From Acanthococcus lagerstroemiae (taxonomy: Eukaryota > Arthropoda > Insecta > Hemiptera > Eriococcidae), in assembly GCA_031841125.1 (NCBI GenBank), contig CM063106.1, positions 71,164,101-71,228,100 of the forward strand: a stretch of 64,000 nt of DNA. Direction: 5' to 3'. A program made the translations under genes and the position numbers. The notes beneath the pieces are model-generated. The model had not been told where the DNA came from and did not search any database. It saw only the letters and a program-made list of their open reading frames with translations. Positions 46,690-58,406 of this stretch are shown in pieces; position 1 is the first letter of the stretch; each line of letters starts with the position of its first letter.

Positions 46690-47960
46690 CCATTTCAGGT
46701 GACGTTTTTCAACTCAATAGTTATGAAGTTAGGAATTGGAATAACCATTGGTTTTCAATTTTAGAAAAAGATTCCTTTCCTATACTAGAACTAAGCTACC
46801 CTCTCTTTACTCAAAAATGGAACAAAATCATAAATTTGCGAAACAAGAAACTGTTAATCAGAGGACGTTTCTTCATTCAATTCTCATTTAGTTTAAAAAC
46901 CAGGATATCAAAAACCCTAAGATTCCAATTTTATTGGAAGACCACCCTTTCTACAGTAGGAGAGCCGGTCAAAATGCAAAAATTAGGAGTTTAAAATAAT
47001 GAATAAAAAACTTTTGCACAGTCATACTTCGTAATTCAATTCTCAATCAGTTTTAAAGTCAGGATTTTCAAAATCCTTGATTCTTAATGGAAGGCGACCT
47101 TTTTTCTGTGCTGAGTCTAAGAGGCCATCCTTGTTACTTAAAATTAAAAAAATAAATTAGAAAGTTGGGGAAAACAGAACCGTTTATCAGACAATACTTC
47201 TTAATTCAATTCTCCATCAGTTGTTTTTTTTTTTTTTTTTTTTTTAAGCGTTTGGTCCCAATCTTCGAAAAAAGTTGCCCTTGCTCTACTCAAAATGAAA
47301 ACATTAGAAATTTTGGAAATGAAACCTTTCATTAGATCATGTAATTTTCATAGTTATGAAGCCAGGATTTTAAAAAACACTGGTTTTCAGTTCTAGTAAC
47401 AAGCTAGTCCTTTTATCCTGGCAAGAAGCTAACCTAACACAACTCAAACTGTAAAAATTTTGGTGAATGTAAAACCGTTCATCAGATGTGTTTCTGGATT
47501 CAAGTATCAACCCATTTTTGAAAACTAGAATATCAAAAAACCTAGGTTTTCAATTTTCGAGAAAAGCTGCCCTTTCTCTACTCAGAATAAAAATGTTGTA
47601 TATTTTGGGGAAACGAAACCGTTCAACAGATTAACTTTTTTTAATACAATTCTCATACAAATTTGAGGCTAGGATTTGAAAATTCCTAGGATTTCAATTC
47701 TAGAAAAGGGCAATCCTCTCTATATTGCAGGGTTTACCCTTTCGCTACTAAAAATGAAAAAACCATCACGGAAAAATGTAAAATTTTAGAACGAAAGACG
47801 TTACTTGACTTCATTCTCATTCAATTATGAAACCAGGCTACCGTTTCGTCAGTCAAATTGAAAAAATTAGAAATTTAGGGACAATAAAACCGTCTAGCAG
47901 ATCATCTTTTTTAATGCAATTCTGATATTGTTCAAAACCGTGATTTAAAATTCCCTTAGC
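46690..47960. repeat. diverged tandem array, roughly 140-170 bp unit, eight or more copies
   Basis: The unit carries 'ttcaattctcatycagttttaaaaccaggatttyaaaa', 'ccttggttttcaattyta', 'gaaaaagctaccctttctctact', 'caaaatgaaaaaattagaaatttgg' and 'gaaaccgttcatcagat' (consensus given in pieces). Anchors can be placed near 46720, 46880, 47035, 47205, 47350, 47500, 47645, 47815 and 47915. A poly-T run (47226-47246) interrupts one unit. Unit-to-unit divergence is high, so the array is old. Confidence 0.75.
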
Positions 47961-49130
47961 TGACTACTTTGTCAGGCAGTCAAATTTCATTTAACAAATT
48001 CGACCATTGAGCTAAGGATTATGGATGAGACAATTTTGATTAAAACTATATAAATATGAGTTCTATTCGTTGCAATGATCCGATCAACTGCTGATTCAAC
48101 ATGCTTTCCATTTTTGCTTACATACTCTCATACAAGGTTCATTATAATAGGTCAGTTACTTCTGAACATCCAGAAGACACAAAAATCGATATGCACACCT
48201 ACATACTGAAGTATAGAAAGGCCATACATTTCAATTGCTGAAGTGAAAAAAGTCAGCTGAGACTCTCGTCTACTAAATGTAGGTGTACCCAATGAATAAA
48301 TAATTGGACGAATCAGCATTAGCAGTGTATGGACTATATACACCACACTCTATTATTACACTCGCACTACAATATTCAAAATTATAGTATCATTATTCAC
48401 GAATAATGAACGTGTGTAATTTTCGAATAAAAAATTCTGTACACAAACACAAAAGGGTACATGAAGAGACTTAATTGATACATACGTACGATTATCACGA
48501 AGCCGGGAGAACAAACGGTGGCCGGGAGCCGGCGAAGGTGACCGGTAATAGTTGAATATTAACACGAGAAAAGTGCTCGCCTTAATGAGCTTTTCTCACG
48601 ATTAATAAGTATAAACCCATACATTACATTTACACTTTTATTACACGTATACGTCGGTGCTGCCCACGTGAAGATAATATTCAACTCGTACTTCACGAAT
48701 TGTATTCCACGAAGGAAAATAGAACAAATGATAGCGTAGGAAGATCGTGTTACAGAAAATTTCAACTGACTCACGCGGGTATTAAAAATAAACCATCAGT
48801 CACCTTTCAATTTTCCTCATTAAGCCAAACTTTCATCCTATGGCTTAATTTTAGATTCGATAATTACCGGAATCGACACAGTTTATTACTCGTGTAAACC
48901 AACGCAGAAACGCCGGGTTAGAAAATAATAATCGGTTTTAAAGTTTTCAGAATGAACCATGATTTCAGAGCAGTTCTTCCACAGGGAATACGAATGAAAA
49001 TTTTACCTCGCCGAACAACACAAGAAATCCAAAATACTCCGACACACGCTTTGGTTAAGTTTCTATCGAATATTCACTCAATTTTGAATATTTAGCAGTT
49101 CTTCGACTCGCCAGGTTACTATGAGGAGCC
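47961..49130. other. no gene recognised
   Basis: AT-rich with short overlapping ORFs on both strands. Confidence 0.4.
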
Positions 49131-50545
49131 CTGTAGTGAGAATTTTTGTAAATTCAAATTCTCCAGTCCAGAATACCTACAAAGTTTATACCCATATCGA
49201 ATTTTAAGTAACTCAATTTTAAAAGTTCGATGGATCATTATTCGCGGCAGTACTCTATTGGGAGGGGGGGGGGGGTCGTGCGGTGAAAATTTTGCCAAAT
49301 TCCAAGTCTCTAGCCCAGAATACCTATAGGGTGCTTTAAAAATAATTATACCGCGATTCTTAACCTTTCCTCAGCAAAAATAGGAAACTCTAGAAAAACT
49401 CGATGTGCGTGTGCTGTTAAGTAAGTGTACAATGCTCTGTATGCGTGTGTGTATATGCATATATAAATAGTTTTGAACCGTAAATCACACATTATTACGG
49501 TAGTCGTTCATTAAAAACTGCTCGAAATACGTTACCTGTTGTAATTCATGTTTTTTTCAAGGATCTGTATGTCTTTCTTATTCTTTTTGCTAACAGGTGG
49601 TATAGTTACTTTTGAAATACCCTGTACATATTCACACCCATATCGAATTTCAACTCAATTTCAATAATTTGGTGGACCACTAACCCCCTCCCCCCTCGGC
49701 AGCACTATGGGGGAGGGGTGAGACAGTGAAATTTCAGCAATTCTCTATCCCAAGATACTGGTATGTTGACACCCACATCAAAATTTTACTCTATTTTAAA
49801 AGGCGAAAAGACCATTGCTCCCTCCCATCTCAATACTATCAGGTTCCTGCGGTGAAAATTTTTCCGAATTTTAATTCTAAGGCCCAAACATCCTTTCTTA
49901 ATGCATATATTGATACCCATACCCATATCAAACCTTTACTCAATTGTCAAAATTTGGTGGATCATTGCCCCTCTTTCCACAGCACTAAGAGGTGGAGCGG
50001 AGACTCAGACATCGGAAATTCTGGCAAATTCCAACTCTTTCGCTAAGAATACCAACATATCGATACCCATATCGAATTTGAACTCAATTTCTAAATTTTG
50101 GTGGGTCATTGGCCCCTGCAGTGCTATAAGGGAGGGGGTGTCCGACATTGGAAATTCCGGAAAATTTCAAATCTCTAGTCCAGAATACCAACAAACCAAC
50201 ATACTGACACCCATATCAAATTTCAACACAATTTTAATAATTTTATGGATCATTGGCCCCCGCAGCGTTCCCAGGAGGCGGTCAGATAGTAAAAATTCTA
50301 CAAATTCCAATTCTCTAGCTCAAGATACCTGACTACTGACGCCCACATCAAAATTTTATTTCATTTTAAAAAGTATAAAGCCGCTGCCCCTGCCCCACGA
50401 ATGCTATGAGGGTTCCCGTGATGAAAATGTTTGCATATTTGAATTTTCCAGCCCAAATACTCTTTATGTATTGATACCCATATCAAACCATAACTCAATT
50501 TTGAAAATTGAGTGAATCGTGGGTCCTCGGTGAACTGTGAGGGTC
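49131..50545. repeat. diverged tandem array, roughly 130-160 bp unit
   Basis: Each unit contains 'aaattccaattctctagycc' then 'agaatacc', 'gatacccatatcgaatttca', 'actcaattttaaaa', 'tttggtggatcattggccc' and a G-rich 'gcagtactatgagggagggg' followed by 'gtgaaaattc'. Units start near 49150, 49300 (split by an inserted element), 49740, 49870, 50025, 50165, 50300 and 50435. The two long ORFs here (49726-50046, 49901-50332) are repeat-encoded and not genes. One more degenerate unit may lie at 51425-51500. Confidence 0.8.
49327..49624. mobile_element. 298 bp TA-target MITE inserted in the tandem array
   Basis: The ends TAGGGTGCTTTAAAAATAAT and its inverted partner 'ttacttttgaaataccctg' match at about 20 of 26 positions when extended to ATACC. 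A TA lies immediately outside each end (49325-49326 and 49625-49626). Removing the element and one TA restores 'agaatacctacatattcac', the sequence expected for this part of the array unit, so the insertion boundaries are supported independently. TA duplication suits the Tc1/mariner superfamily. No coding sequence inside. Confidence 0.85.
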
Positions 50546-52045
50546 CCACGGTTCTTCTTCTGACGCCTTCTCTTCTCAGAGAGAGGTTGGCCATCATATA
50601 TAATGCAACACATTAGCACAGGTATTACGGGGGGAAACATAGAATTTTTGACATTTTTGTGTTCTTATCGATCTCAGAGAACCGCAGGGATGCTAATCCC
50701 TCCCGGAACTGTTTCTATTTATGTGATGCGATCTGAGAAAAGGTACACAAAGTCAGCAAATTTCATTTTTTAGTAGAGTTAAAAAACGAAAATAAGGTCG
50801 AAATCACCATTTTCCGGTTTTTGACGGAAATCGATAGAAGTACACTTCGAGAACATGCCACAGAAATATTAGAGAATGGAAATGCTTTTAAAGTGCGGTA
50901 CATTGCAAAATGTGAAACAAGAAAAAGGTGCACAAATTCGGAAATTAGGTAGAAAACTCGGCGTAGTTCACTGCAACGCTGTCAAAAGTGGCACAAATAG
51001 GCTTTTTCACACCGTCACTTATGACGTTCCAAATAAATTTTTACCCGAAAAACAGGTTCACCAACTTTAAAGCCGTTTTTCTCAGAACTACGGTTTTTGA
51101 ACAACCAACTCTGAAGTACTGTAACTCAGCCATTTTTAACCTGTTGGCCTTTTTCATTTTTTCCCTTATTCAGATCGCATCACATATTTTTATCTATCCC
51201 TTCTTGGAATTTTTTTCTTCTTTTCCCCCAACCCAAAAATGCATGTTTTTCAACATTAACGACTTTTTACTACTGCATTTTACACCTTTCGTTAGCTCGA
51301 ATCATCATCGGCTGTGAGGGGGGGGGGGTGTGTCAAAATTTCCATGATATGCAATACTGCTGTTCTTTTATGGGTCTAAAAGGTAGCTTAAAATCATTTG
51401 TTAAGAATAAAAATACTTAAAAAATGATTACGAATTCGGATTTCCCAGTCCAAAATACGAGTACGTATATGATGACCCTCTATTTCAAAATTTAGGTGAT
51501 ATTACGAATTAATGCGAGCTAGGATGACGTTTCAGTCCAGCGTGTGACTGTTGATTCACTCTTAGAGATTAGTAGATGTGCATTTTCATCGAACTTACTT
51601 TCCTACGTTATTTAATCGTGTTTCTTGAAAGCTACTCGCAAATAATTCAGCTCGACCGCAAACTCTAAGAAACATAACCGCAACACTCACCTAAAACAGA
51701 AACAAAACAAACAATTAGCGTTAAGTTTACGCCGAACTAACTACACAAGTCAACTTCTACTCATAAATTATGCAGCTGTATTTCATTTACTACTTGAAAA
51801 TCACTTTCGCTTTCCTTTCAACCAACAGCGGCGTTATCCCGGTCAAATGCAATTTACCAGAGTGTTTTTTTTCGTTGTTTCCTTCCAACCTCGAGTGAGG
51901 AGTTTTCAAATACGGTACACGAAATAGTGAAATCGTATTTCTCATCGAACTAGAGCCTTTTCATACAAATGTCCGACATCGCGTCGGTATCGGTAATCAG
52001 ATTCTTGAGACACGTACTACAGTGGGAGGTTTCACACGAGTTTCT
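50546..52045. other. no gene recognised
   Basis: AT-rich DNA with G-run at about 51317-51326 and a possible worn array unit at 51425-51500. ORFs up to 109 codons have no domain. Confidence 0.4.
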
Positions 52046-52134
52046 CATCGGTCCGATATCGGCAGATATCGTCGGATATCAGTGATTCCCGCGATATTCC
52101 CCGATATCCTGTGGGCTGAATATCGGCCGATGAG
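52046..52134. repeat. palindromic cluster of GATATC words
   Basis: The outer arms ctcatcggtccgatatcggc and ggctgaatatcggccgatga are inverted copies. Between them lie further gatat(c) words (gcagatatcg, ggatatcagtg, cgatattccccgatatcc). A 'gctttcacacgg' (52163) and 'ggtttcacacga' (52027) pair flanks it in the same orientation. Confidence 0.6.
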
Positions 52135-52239
52135 CACCAAAGCATATACGTTTACATAGATGCTTTCACACGGCAGAACCGATCTGACGCCGACAGTCGA
52201 ATTTCGGATAGTTTGGACATGGAGGCACGAAACAAAAAT

Positions 52240-52660
52240 TTGCGCGTAGGTAAACGTAATTTCTCTATTTCCCGAGGCAAATTCAAATTTGTCGTCAGAA
52301 GTGAGGTAACAAAATTTTCTGATAAATTACACCAACATACAAAAAACATACTCTCTAATCTTCGAGCCTATCTCGGCAACGGAGCGTCGCCGCCAAATTT
52401 GGTCAACGAATTTTGAATCAGCATGAAAAACTAAGTGGAAATAAATCGTAAATTCGATTTTCATTCTGCTTTAAAAATTTCTCAAATTCCGTCTTTTTTT
52501 GGGGGAATTTTTTTAAAGAGCTACAGCATCGAAACCAGGTTTAAATTTTCTAATCTCCCGAGACAAATTCAAATCATTCAAATCCACGGTCAAGACTGAG
52601 GTAGAGTAGCTTTTTAATAAATCTCACCAACACTGAGGCATATACAAATTTCTATACACA
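52240..52660. repeat. two diverged copies of a roughly 100 bp block
   Basis: The block 'tttcccgaggcaaattcaaat...gaagtgaggtaacaaaattttctgataaatt.caccaaca' at about 52260-52355 recurs at about 52550-52640 with 'tctcccgagacaaattcaaat' and 'aataaatctcaccaacac'. Confidence 0.6.
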
Positions 52661-52661
52661 G

Positions 52662-54002
52662 TGCAGGTGATGTCTGCACAAAAGATATGAATAGAAACAT
52701 TTTGGGGGCCAAAAGCGGATTATGTTGAAAAATGTTACGCTAGGTGTCAGAAACAACATATTAAAAATCTCGCCTCCCAAAAGCTGTGATAATTTTTCTG
52801 TGGCACGTTTTAGCCCCCCGAAATCAGTTTTTAGCAAATATTTCAAGAAGTTGAAGACTTAGAAAAAAATGTTCCGGACAAAAATATTCCTCGTGAAATT
52901 TTCTTTACAATGATATATTCGAAGTTGAGTATAGGCCGGAAAGGTAGCCTTAAAATATCCTTCAAAATAGTCACATTTTCAACTTTTCATAAAAACGAAC
53001 AGATTTCCGCGAATATCTCGAATTATCAATTCCTACAAGAAAGTGTATGATTTAAAAAAAAAAGATTTCTCGTGAAATCTAGATTACGGATAACCGCTCC
53101 TACCTAGGCGGAAGACTCTAGTCGGTAGGCAGGGCATAGTAAGGAAGAGGTTAGGAAACAACAATCCAATCCACCATAATAGCAAAGTGTAAAAGATCAG
53201 AGTAATCTCCAAAACTTCAAGACCATGAATAAAAATAGTAATCTCAATGCACCTGAGTAGCCTTGGCACTGATGCGATGCCCGAAAGGGTAGTTTCCGGT
53301 GCCGGGGGTGCGGTGTCTCAGGGGCCACTTAGGCAAGCGTGCATCGCCATACGTCCCACCACACCACCTGCGTAGCAAAAATCCGGGAAAATGTACGTAC
53401 AATTGTTATTTATTTCCAATATAGTCCTCTCTCCAAAGCAATTGTAATCTCTGTGGTGGGACGTCTAACCCTACCCTAATCATAAGTTTGTGAAGATCCT
53501 TTGTCTATTCCGCATACTGTACAGAGACTATGCTCTAATTATGTTTATTGCGAGTAATACACTTTCCCAACTAAATAAGTTTGGAAGGGGGAACCTTCAA
53601 AACAAGGAAGAAAAAAGTAGAGACAAGAGCTAGTATGATTCTCGGCGAGGGTTAAAATTATTTGTATCATACAGTTTATCGTAGGAGTTGATAATTTCGA
53701 AATATTTGCGGAAATCCTGAAAATGTGACTACTGTGACACCTATGCTCAAATTCAAATACACCATTTCAAAGAAAATTTTACAAGGAATATTTTTTGTCT
53801 GAAAAAGTTCTTTCTAGGACTTCAACTAGTTGAAATACTAGCAAAAAATTGATTTTGGAAAGCTAAAACGTGCCACAGGAAAGTTATCACAGCTTTTTGG
53901 GACGGGATTTTTAATACGTTGTTTCTGACACCAAGCTTGACATTTTTCAACAAAATCCGCTTTTGGCCTCCAAAATGTTATATTTCTCATTAATCGCCTG
54001 TA
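52662..54002. mobile_element. large inverted repeat (fold-back type), 0.34-0.40 kb arms
   Basis: The left arm (about 52662-53063) and the right arm (about 53665-54002) are reverse complements. Shared words include aacattttggrggccaaaag, 'ggtgtcagaaacaac', 'gtgataayttt' and 'gtggcacgttttagc', ending toward the centre with 'tcctac' and 'tgtatgat'. The roughly 600 bp spacer contains the GC-rich retroelement fragment 53269-53366. No transposase is present. It could be a fold-back element that took an insertion, or an inverted duplication. Confidence 0.65.
53269..53366 (+). mobile_element. GC-rich retroelement-like fragment, second copy
   Basis: Roughly 98 bp matching 24323-24418 (gatgcgat, cgaaagggtagtttccg, gggggtgcggtgtc, cgtcccaccacacc). 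It is shorter at its upstream end than the first copy but stops at the same downstream word. Confidence 0.6.
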
Positions 54003-54260
54003 CATCTACAATTGTATCTTTTTGTGGGCGAAACGTTCGAAATACACGAAAAGCATCTTGCGTCCGATATAAATCGGGTGTGTAAAAGGTATCCGCACAG
54101 CCGATCCAGGGTGTCTCGCGCCAGGTCAGAAAAAATTACCCGGTTTTTCCCAACTAGTTTTATTAAGCTTCCCTGTTATATTGTTTTAGTACAGTATACT
54201 ACTATGTGAAACAAAATTAGCCTCCCCCCCCCCCCCAATTAGACCTGCCTTTATCCTAAA

Positions 54261-54384
54261 TCCCAAGCGAGTTAACTTCACGTAACCTAGGGCGTTTTGA
54301 AGTCCGAGCGAGCCAAGCTCACTTAACCAAGAGTATTTTAAACTCCAAGCAAGCCAACCCCACATAACCCCGAGTGTTTTCAAC
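54261..54384. repeat. three tandem copies of a 41-42 bp unit
   Basis: Units at 54261-54302, 54303-54343 and 54344-54384, each with tccnagcragyyaac, 'taacc' and a 'gagtrttttna' end. They lie inside the transposon, just downstream of the transposase C-terminus. Confidence 0.8.
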
Positions 54385-55990
54385 TCTAAGAAGCTGCCTC
54401 AGCCTTTTTCTTCACAGCACGCGTTTCCCTGGCTTCTTTACATGCGCGTTTCTCATGGCGATGGCGTGGATCATCCCATTGGGTTACATCCACATTAAGA
54501 ACATCACCAGCGGCCGCAATAGCACAAATGCCCATAAGGAACTCCCATGCTCGTTCACAACAATGCAATCGGCGTTCAATAAAAAACCACATTCTAATGA
54601 TGCATTGCCGTGAAACAATACCAACGACATCTTAATAAAGTCTTTTAAGTCATCTTTGGAAGTCACAACGGAGGATGCTGTTTCTACAAGATCCATACAC
54701 AAAGAATCAAGCCGTGACATACTGTGGTCAAACGATGTAAGTATTTTAATCGTCGACGGCTGCTTCACCAAAGCGACGAAGGCGCTTGTAATGCGGGTGG
54801 CTTTGGAGTTTGCTAGAAGATTTTTGGACGTGAGTATTTCCAGCGCCACAACGAACCGTCCTGTGGCAAAATTAAGAGCTTCGACGACTACCACCGGATC
54901 CACAAGCCATTCCTCTAACAATTTTGTGAGTAAAAGAAGACCACTCCTGAATCTTTTGGATCACTGTAACCAGGACTTGCTGACAATCATTGTGGAATTC
55001 TTGAATACTTGCATCAGGAATTTTCCCCCTTGATGAAGCATCTTTAAGGGCTGCTTTGATAGAGAAACCTAAATGAATGTTTTTGCTAGAAATCAGATGT
55101 TCCTGTTTAGCAAGATTAATTTTATTCACCGTCGATTCTTTCTTGAGAACAGTCTTCTCTACTACACGCGCCATCAGAGCCACGGTAAGAGAAGTTAATT
55201 CCCTGAAGAGTAGTAGGGCCATAGGCTTTTCTGACTGAAAATTTGTCAGACATGGTTCTACGACAGAAACAATAGAAGGAAAAAAATGCAAGCTTAGTAC
55301 CCAGGAGAGGATCTAAAAGAAACTTAACAACTTTGCTAAAATTTCGATGATTTTGGTCTAAAGGATTCTAGGAGCCCTCGTTCTGAACTTCACGTACCCA
55401 GTTGCGTAGATGAGGGAGATGGCTGATTGTTCGCGTGGCTGGCTCTCATTTTTCCGCCCATCGGGTAAAGCAAAATGACAGAGGAAAGATGCCTGATCCG
55501 GTTGTTTTGGTAAAATGGCCACGCCGTGCCGGAGAATCGTTGAAAATGTAATATAGGGCAAACAAAAACTCTTTCAGCTCCTACGAAACTGATGTAAACT
55601 CTGTCTTGAGTGAACCATGAACTACATGAAGCCCACAACTTCCTAATTCAAAAAGGTCAGTACCTCGATCTTTCTTAAATTCTGTTTGGAGTTTTCGCAG
55701 GATCTTAAGATTTACAGCAGGCCCATCCATCGATACTTCGATCACCTTTTCCTCGTTATTTCCAAGGCTTTTTTCAGATTAGTACGAAGGTCGCACTACT
55801 TTGCATCCAGAAGAATAATTGACGTCATGTATCTAATCAATCTAACGATAACTTGATCGGCTATATTGTCCCAAAATCCAACCATGACATTCATTTGCTG
55901 CTTTCCGGAAAATGAATTTAAAGCTTCATCGAATCCGACGCTGAGAAATTCACAGTGCTCAATTCTTGACTGCAAATAAAAAAGGAACCA
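54385..55990 (-). pseudogene. hAT-like transposase relic
   Basis: Read on the minus strand from about 55990 downward. It carries VGFDEALNSFSGKQQMNV (a FDE[AS]LN box that carries an acidic catalytic residue in related proteins), after a frameshift a VSMDGPAVNLKILRKLQ block near 55715, then LGSCGLHVVHGSLKTEF near 55645, FNDSPARRGHFTKTTGSG near 55530 and an FC..RW motif. A lysine-rich middle follows (MARVVEKTVLKKES, 55180-55130). The C-terminus has SLVLFHGNASLECGFLLN (about 54615-54565), equivalent to the ERGFS-type dimerisation motif of hAT transposases, here with C for R. There are at least four frameshifts or stops, so it is dead. Upstream of 55990 the minus strand reads ttttttatttgcag, a possible 3' splice site, which would mean an intron separates the missing N-terminal DNA-binding part. 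The superfamily call is by these motifs only. Confidence 0.72.
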
Positions 55991-56479
55991 GTAGGTTTTG
56001 ACCCGATTGAAATCCGTGGAGTAATTGATTTGTAATAATTAATATTAAAAACGCGACGGCAGCGAGTTCAAGAGGGTAAAATGGCGCCTTCCGAGACGCT
56101 AGCTTCAATCGGGTAGGGACCAACTTACTCATTTTTTCATTACCTATACTTTTATACGGGGTTATAATGCACTCTGAAAAGTTCTTGCCGAGATATTTGC
56201 AAATAACCCTACTCTTCTACCTAGTTTCCTAATTTTCGACTACTCGCACAAAGAATAAATTCTTAACGACTTTTCCATTCGAAACGATGATTTTTTTTCT
56301 ACTACTTATAAGCCAAACAGACCTAATCTTCAATTTTTTGTTACAAAAAGAATCAGGGCTCCCGAACTACTGAGCGATTTGGAAAACTTCCCGTATGTTG
56401 GACAAAGTCCCCGGCTATTTCCGGCGATTTTAATTTCCCGGTTTTTCCCGATTTCCCGGTCGCTAGACACCCTGCGATC

Positions 56480-58398
56480 ACCGACAAACGCCATTTGTGG
56501 CTTCTACACCAAATTATCGGAAAGACTTCCCGTTTGTGGCTGACCATGATGACGAAGCAAACGAACCACCAGCACCGAAGTCCGGTACAAAGCGGTATCA
56601 GCAAAAAAAAAGATGACACAACACCATTGATTTGACATCGGCAACGTGATCTAGTGATCTAGGCGATAATCGAATGACAATTCGCTACAAACGATTTCGG
56701 CTGACATACATTATCAGCACCACCGTCACGGTGCAATAAAATTTCGCCATTTACATCACGTCGTCGGGCATGCAAAAGTGTTCGGCGGCGCGGCAGAAAA
56801 AGAGCGAAGATTACGAAATTCCGCGCGCGCGTCGCCACCGAATAATTTATATACATTTACGCTTCACCGGAAAGGAAAAGGCAAGAAAATCCGAAACAAA
56901 ACCAGCGGGGGCAAACACATTGTCGAATATATAATACGTTCAACTCGTTAGCAACTTTTGCTGAAAAAAATTTCCACGCAGCTTCACAATACGAGACGAC
57001 GCATGCACACGCCGACACGTATCCACACCCTCTGCGGAAAACAAGTACGTAATTAAACTTTATAACGAAAACAAACACGTTTCGCAACTTTCCCCATTAT
57101 CGCTAACAACGAGTTCGTGAAATCTATTACAACATTTATCGGGGCAAAATTGTCGACAAAAATGAGAAAAGGAAAACCAGTGGGAAAAAATGCGAAACAA
57201 AAACGCCAGCCAAGCGAAGGGAAAAGCGAGACTGAAAAAAAAAACAACCGAAAACGAGATAAAAACATTACGCCGAGTTAACCTTTAAAAGCTTTTTTTT
57301 TTCTCATTTTTTTCTTCTTTTCGTTCTCTTTTACTATTTCTTTCATTTCCATTCGTTTCCTTCTACGACTGGCATTTGTCACGGTACAGCGCCAAATGTC
57401 GCGCGAAAATAAATTAAGAATACAGCAGTTTGCTATACATATACGAAGTACTCGACAAACCTTCGTAATATTTGACTCTGCTGAAGCGCCGGTCCAGTCG
57501 AGAGCTAGAGGGGAGGGGGGTCCCCGTTCCACAACTGACTCACAAATATCCATATGCGAATGCCGAAAACTACCGACAAATTTTGCTACACGAAGAACTG
57601 GGAAAGTATTATATCAAAAGTATTACATCAGTACCCCTCCCCCCAAGAGCTCAAACGCAAAAGATGCGAATACTGAATTCCAAATGCTCGGCGGTACTTC
57701 AAGTACACTAAATCGCACCTGCTTCAAACAGAATGGTTGCTCCGGTAACTATGAGAAAATTACCTCAACAGTATCGCATGTATAAAGCTTTTAACCTCAA
57801 ACAATGAACTCTCGCGAATAAAGAGAAAACTAATCATAAGAGCCACTCGAATACACTCGAATACACTCAAAATGCCCGACTCGATTCTACTGAGTAGGGT
57901 TGTACTCATTTTCGACTTTTGATGTGCCCCCCCCCCGTCCCTTCACTTCAGATAGGTTCCAATACTTGGGAAGCAAAGTTCGAGAAAAATCGGTAAAAGA
58001 TAACTTGACCTACAAGGAATCTGTTATTCTCGAATTCCTATCACTGACTGAATCTACGCAAGCTAAGGGAAAAGAAATTGGACCGCTTAGTTCTCTCACC
58101 CCATTCTCATTTTAGGTTCCACACAGACGGTTCGAAACATCGTCAAGATTAAATACGAGAAGATTAAGCACGCGTCCTCGGGACAGACGTGTCTACAAGG
58201 TGATCACGCTACGGAATGAAAACGAATGATTTTGACACCAAATCCTAAATTCTGGCACTCGGATGTATTTTTCCTGGCGATGGCTGGCGCCGCTGGAGGT
58301 GGGATTCTTCTCATGTGGTACATAGAAAGAGAAGAAAGATACATGGACTTGCTGACTGATAGAAACACCAGATACATGAGTTGGAACACAAATAGAGT
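56480..58398. other. no gene recognised
   Basis: CpG content is somewhat higher at 56640-57110 and 57360-57600. A pyrimidine-rich tract lies at 57290-57355 and a C-run at 57927-57935. The 129-codon ORF (57396-57785) overlaps others and has no domain. Confidence 0.35.
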
Positions 58399-58406
58399 CT
58401 TATAGA

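Larger units (their letters stand above)
54107..56474 (-). mobile_element. decayed hAT-like DNA transposon, 2.37 kb
   Basis: The left end CAGGGTGTCTCGCGCCAGG and the right end cccggtcgctagacaccctg are inverted repeats (10 bp exact, then partial). The 5 bp CGATC lies directly outside each end (54102-54106 and 56475-56479), consistent with a target duplication. Subterminal words 'cccggtttttccc' occur inside both ends (54152 and 56437). Between them, on the minus strand, is a broken transposase gene (54385-55990). The CAGGGTGTCT terminus is shared with the family A MITEs across the window. The 5 bp duplication is unlike the usual 8 bp of hAT elements. Confidence 0.75.

Noticed and set aside
49726..50332. 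Overlapping ORFs of 106 and 143 codons
   Set aside because: They lie in a tandem array and encode repeat-unit translations (recurring IPIPISNLNSI-type segments), with no independent coding evidence.
54656..55033. 125-codon plus-strand ORF
   Set aside because: It is antisense to the minus-strand transposase relic, whose motifs clearly define the coding strand.
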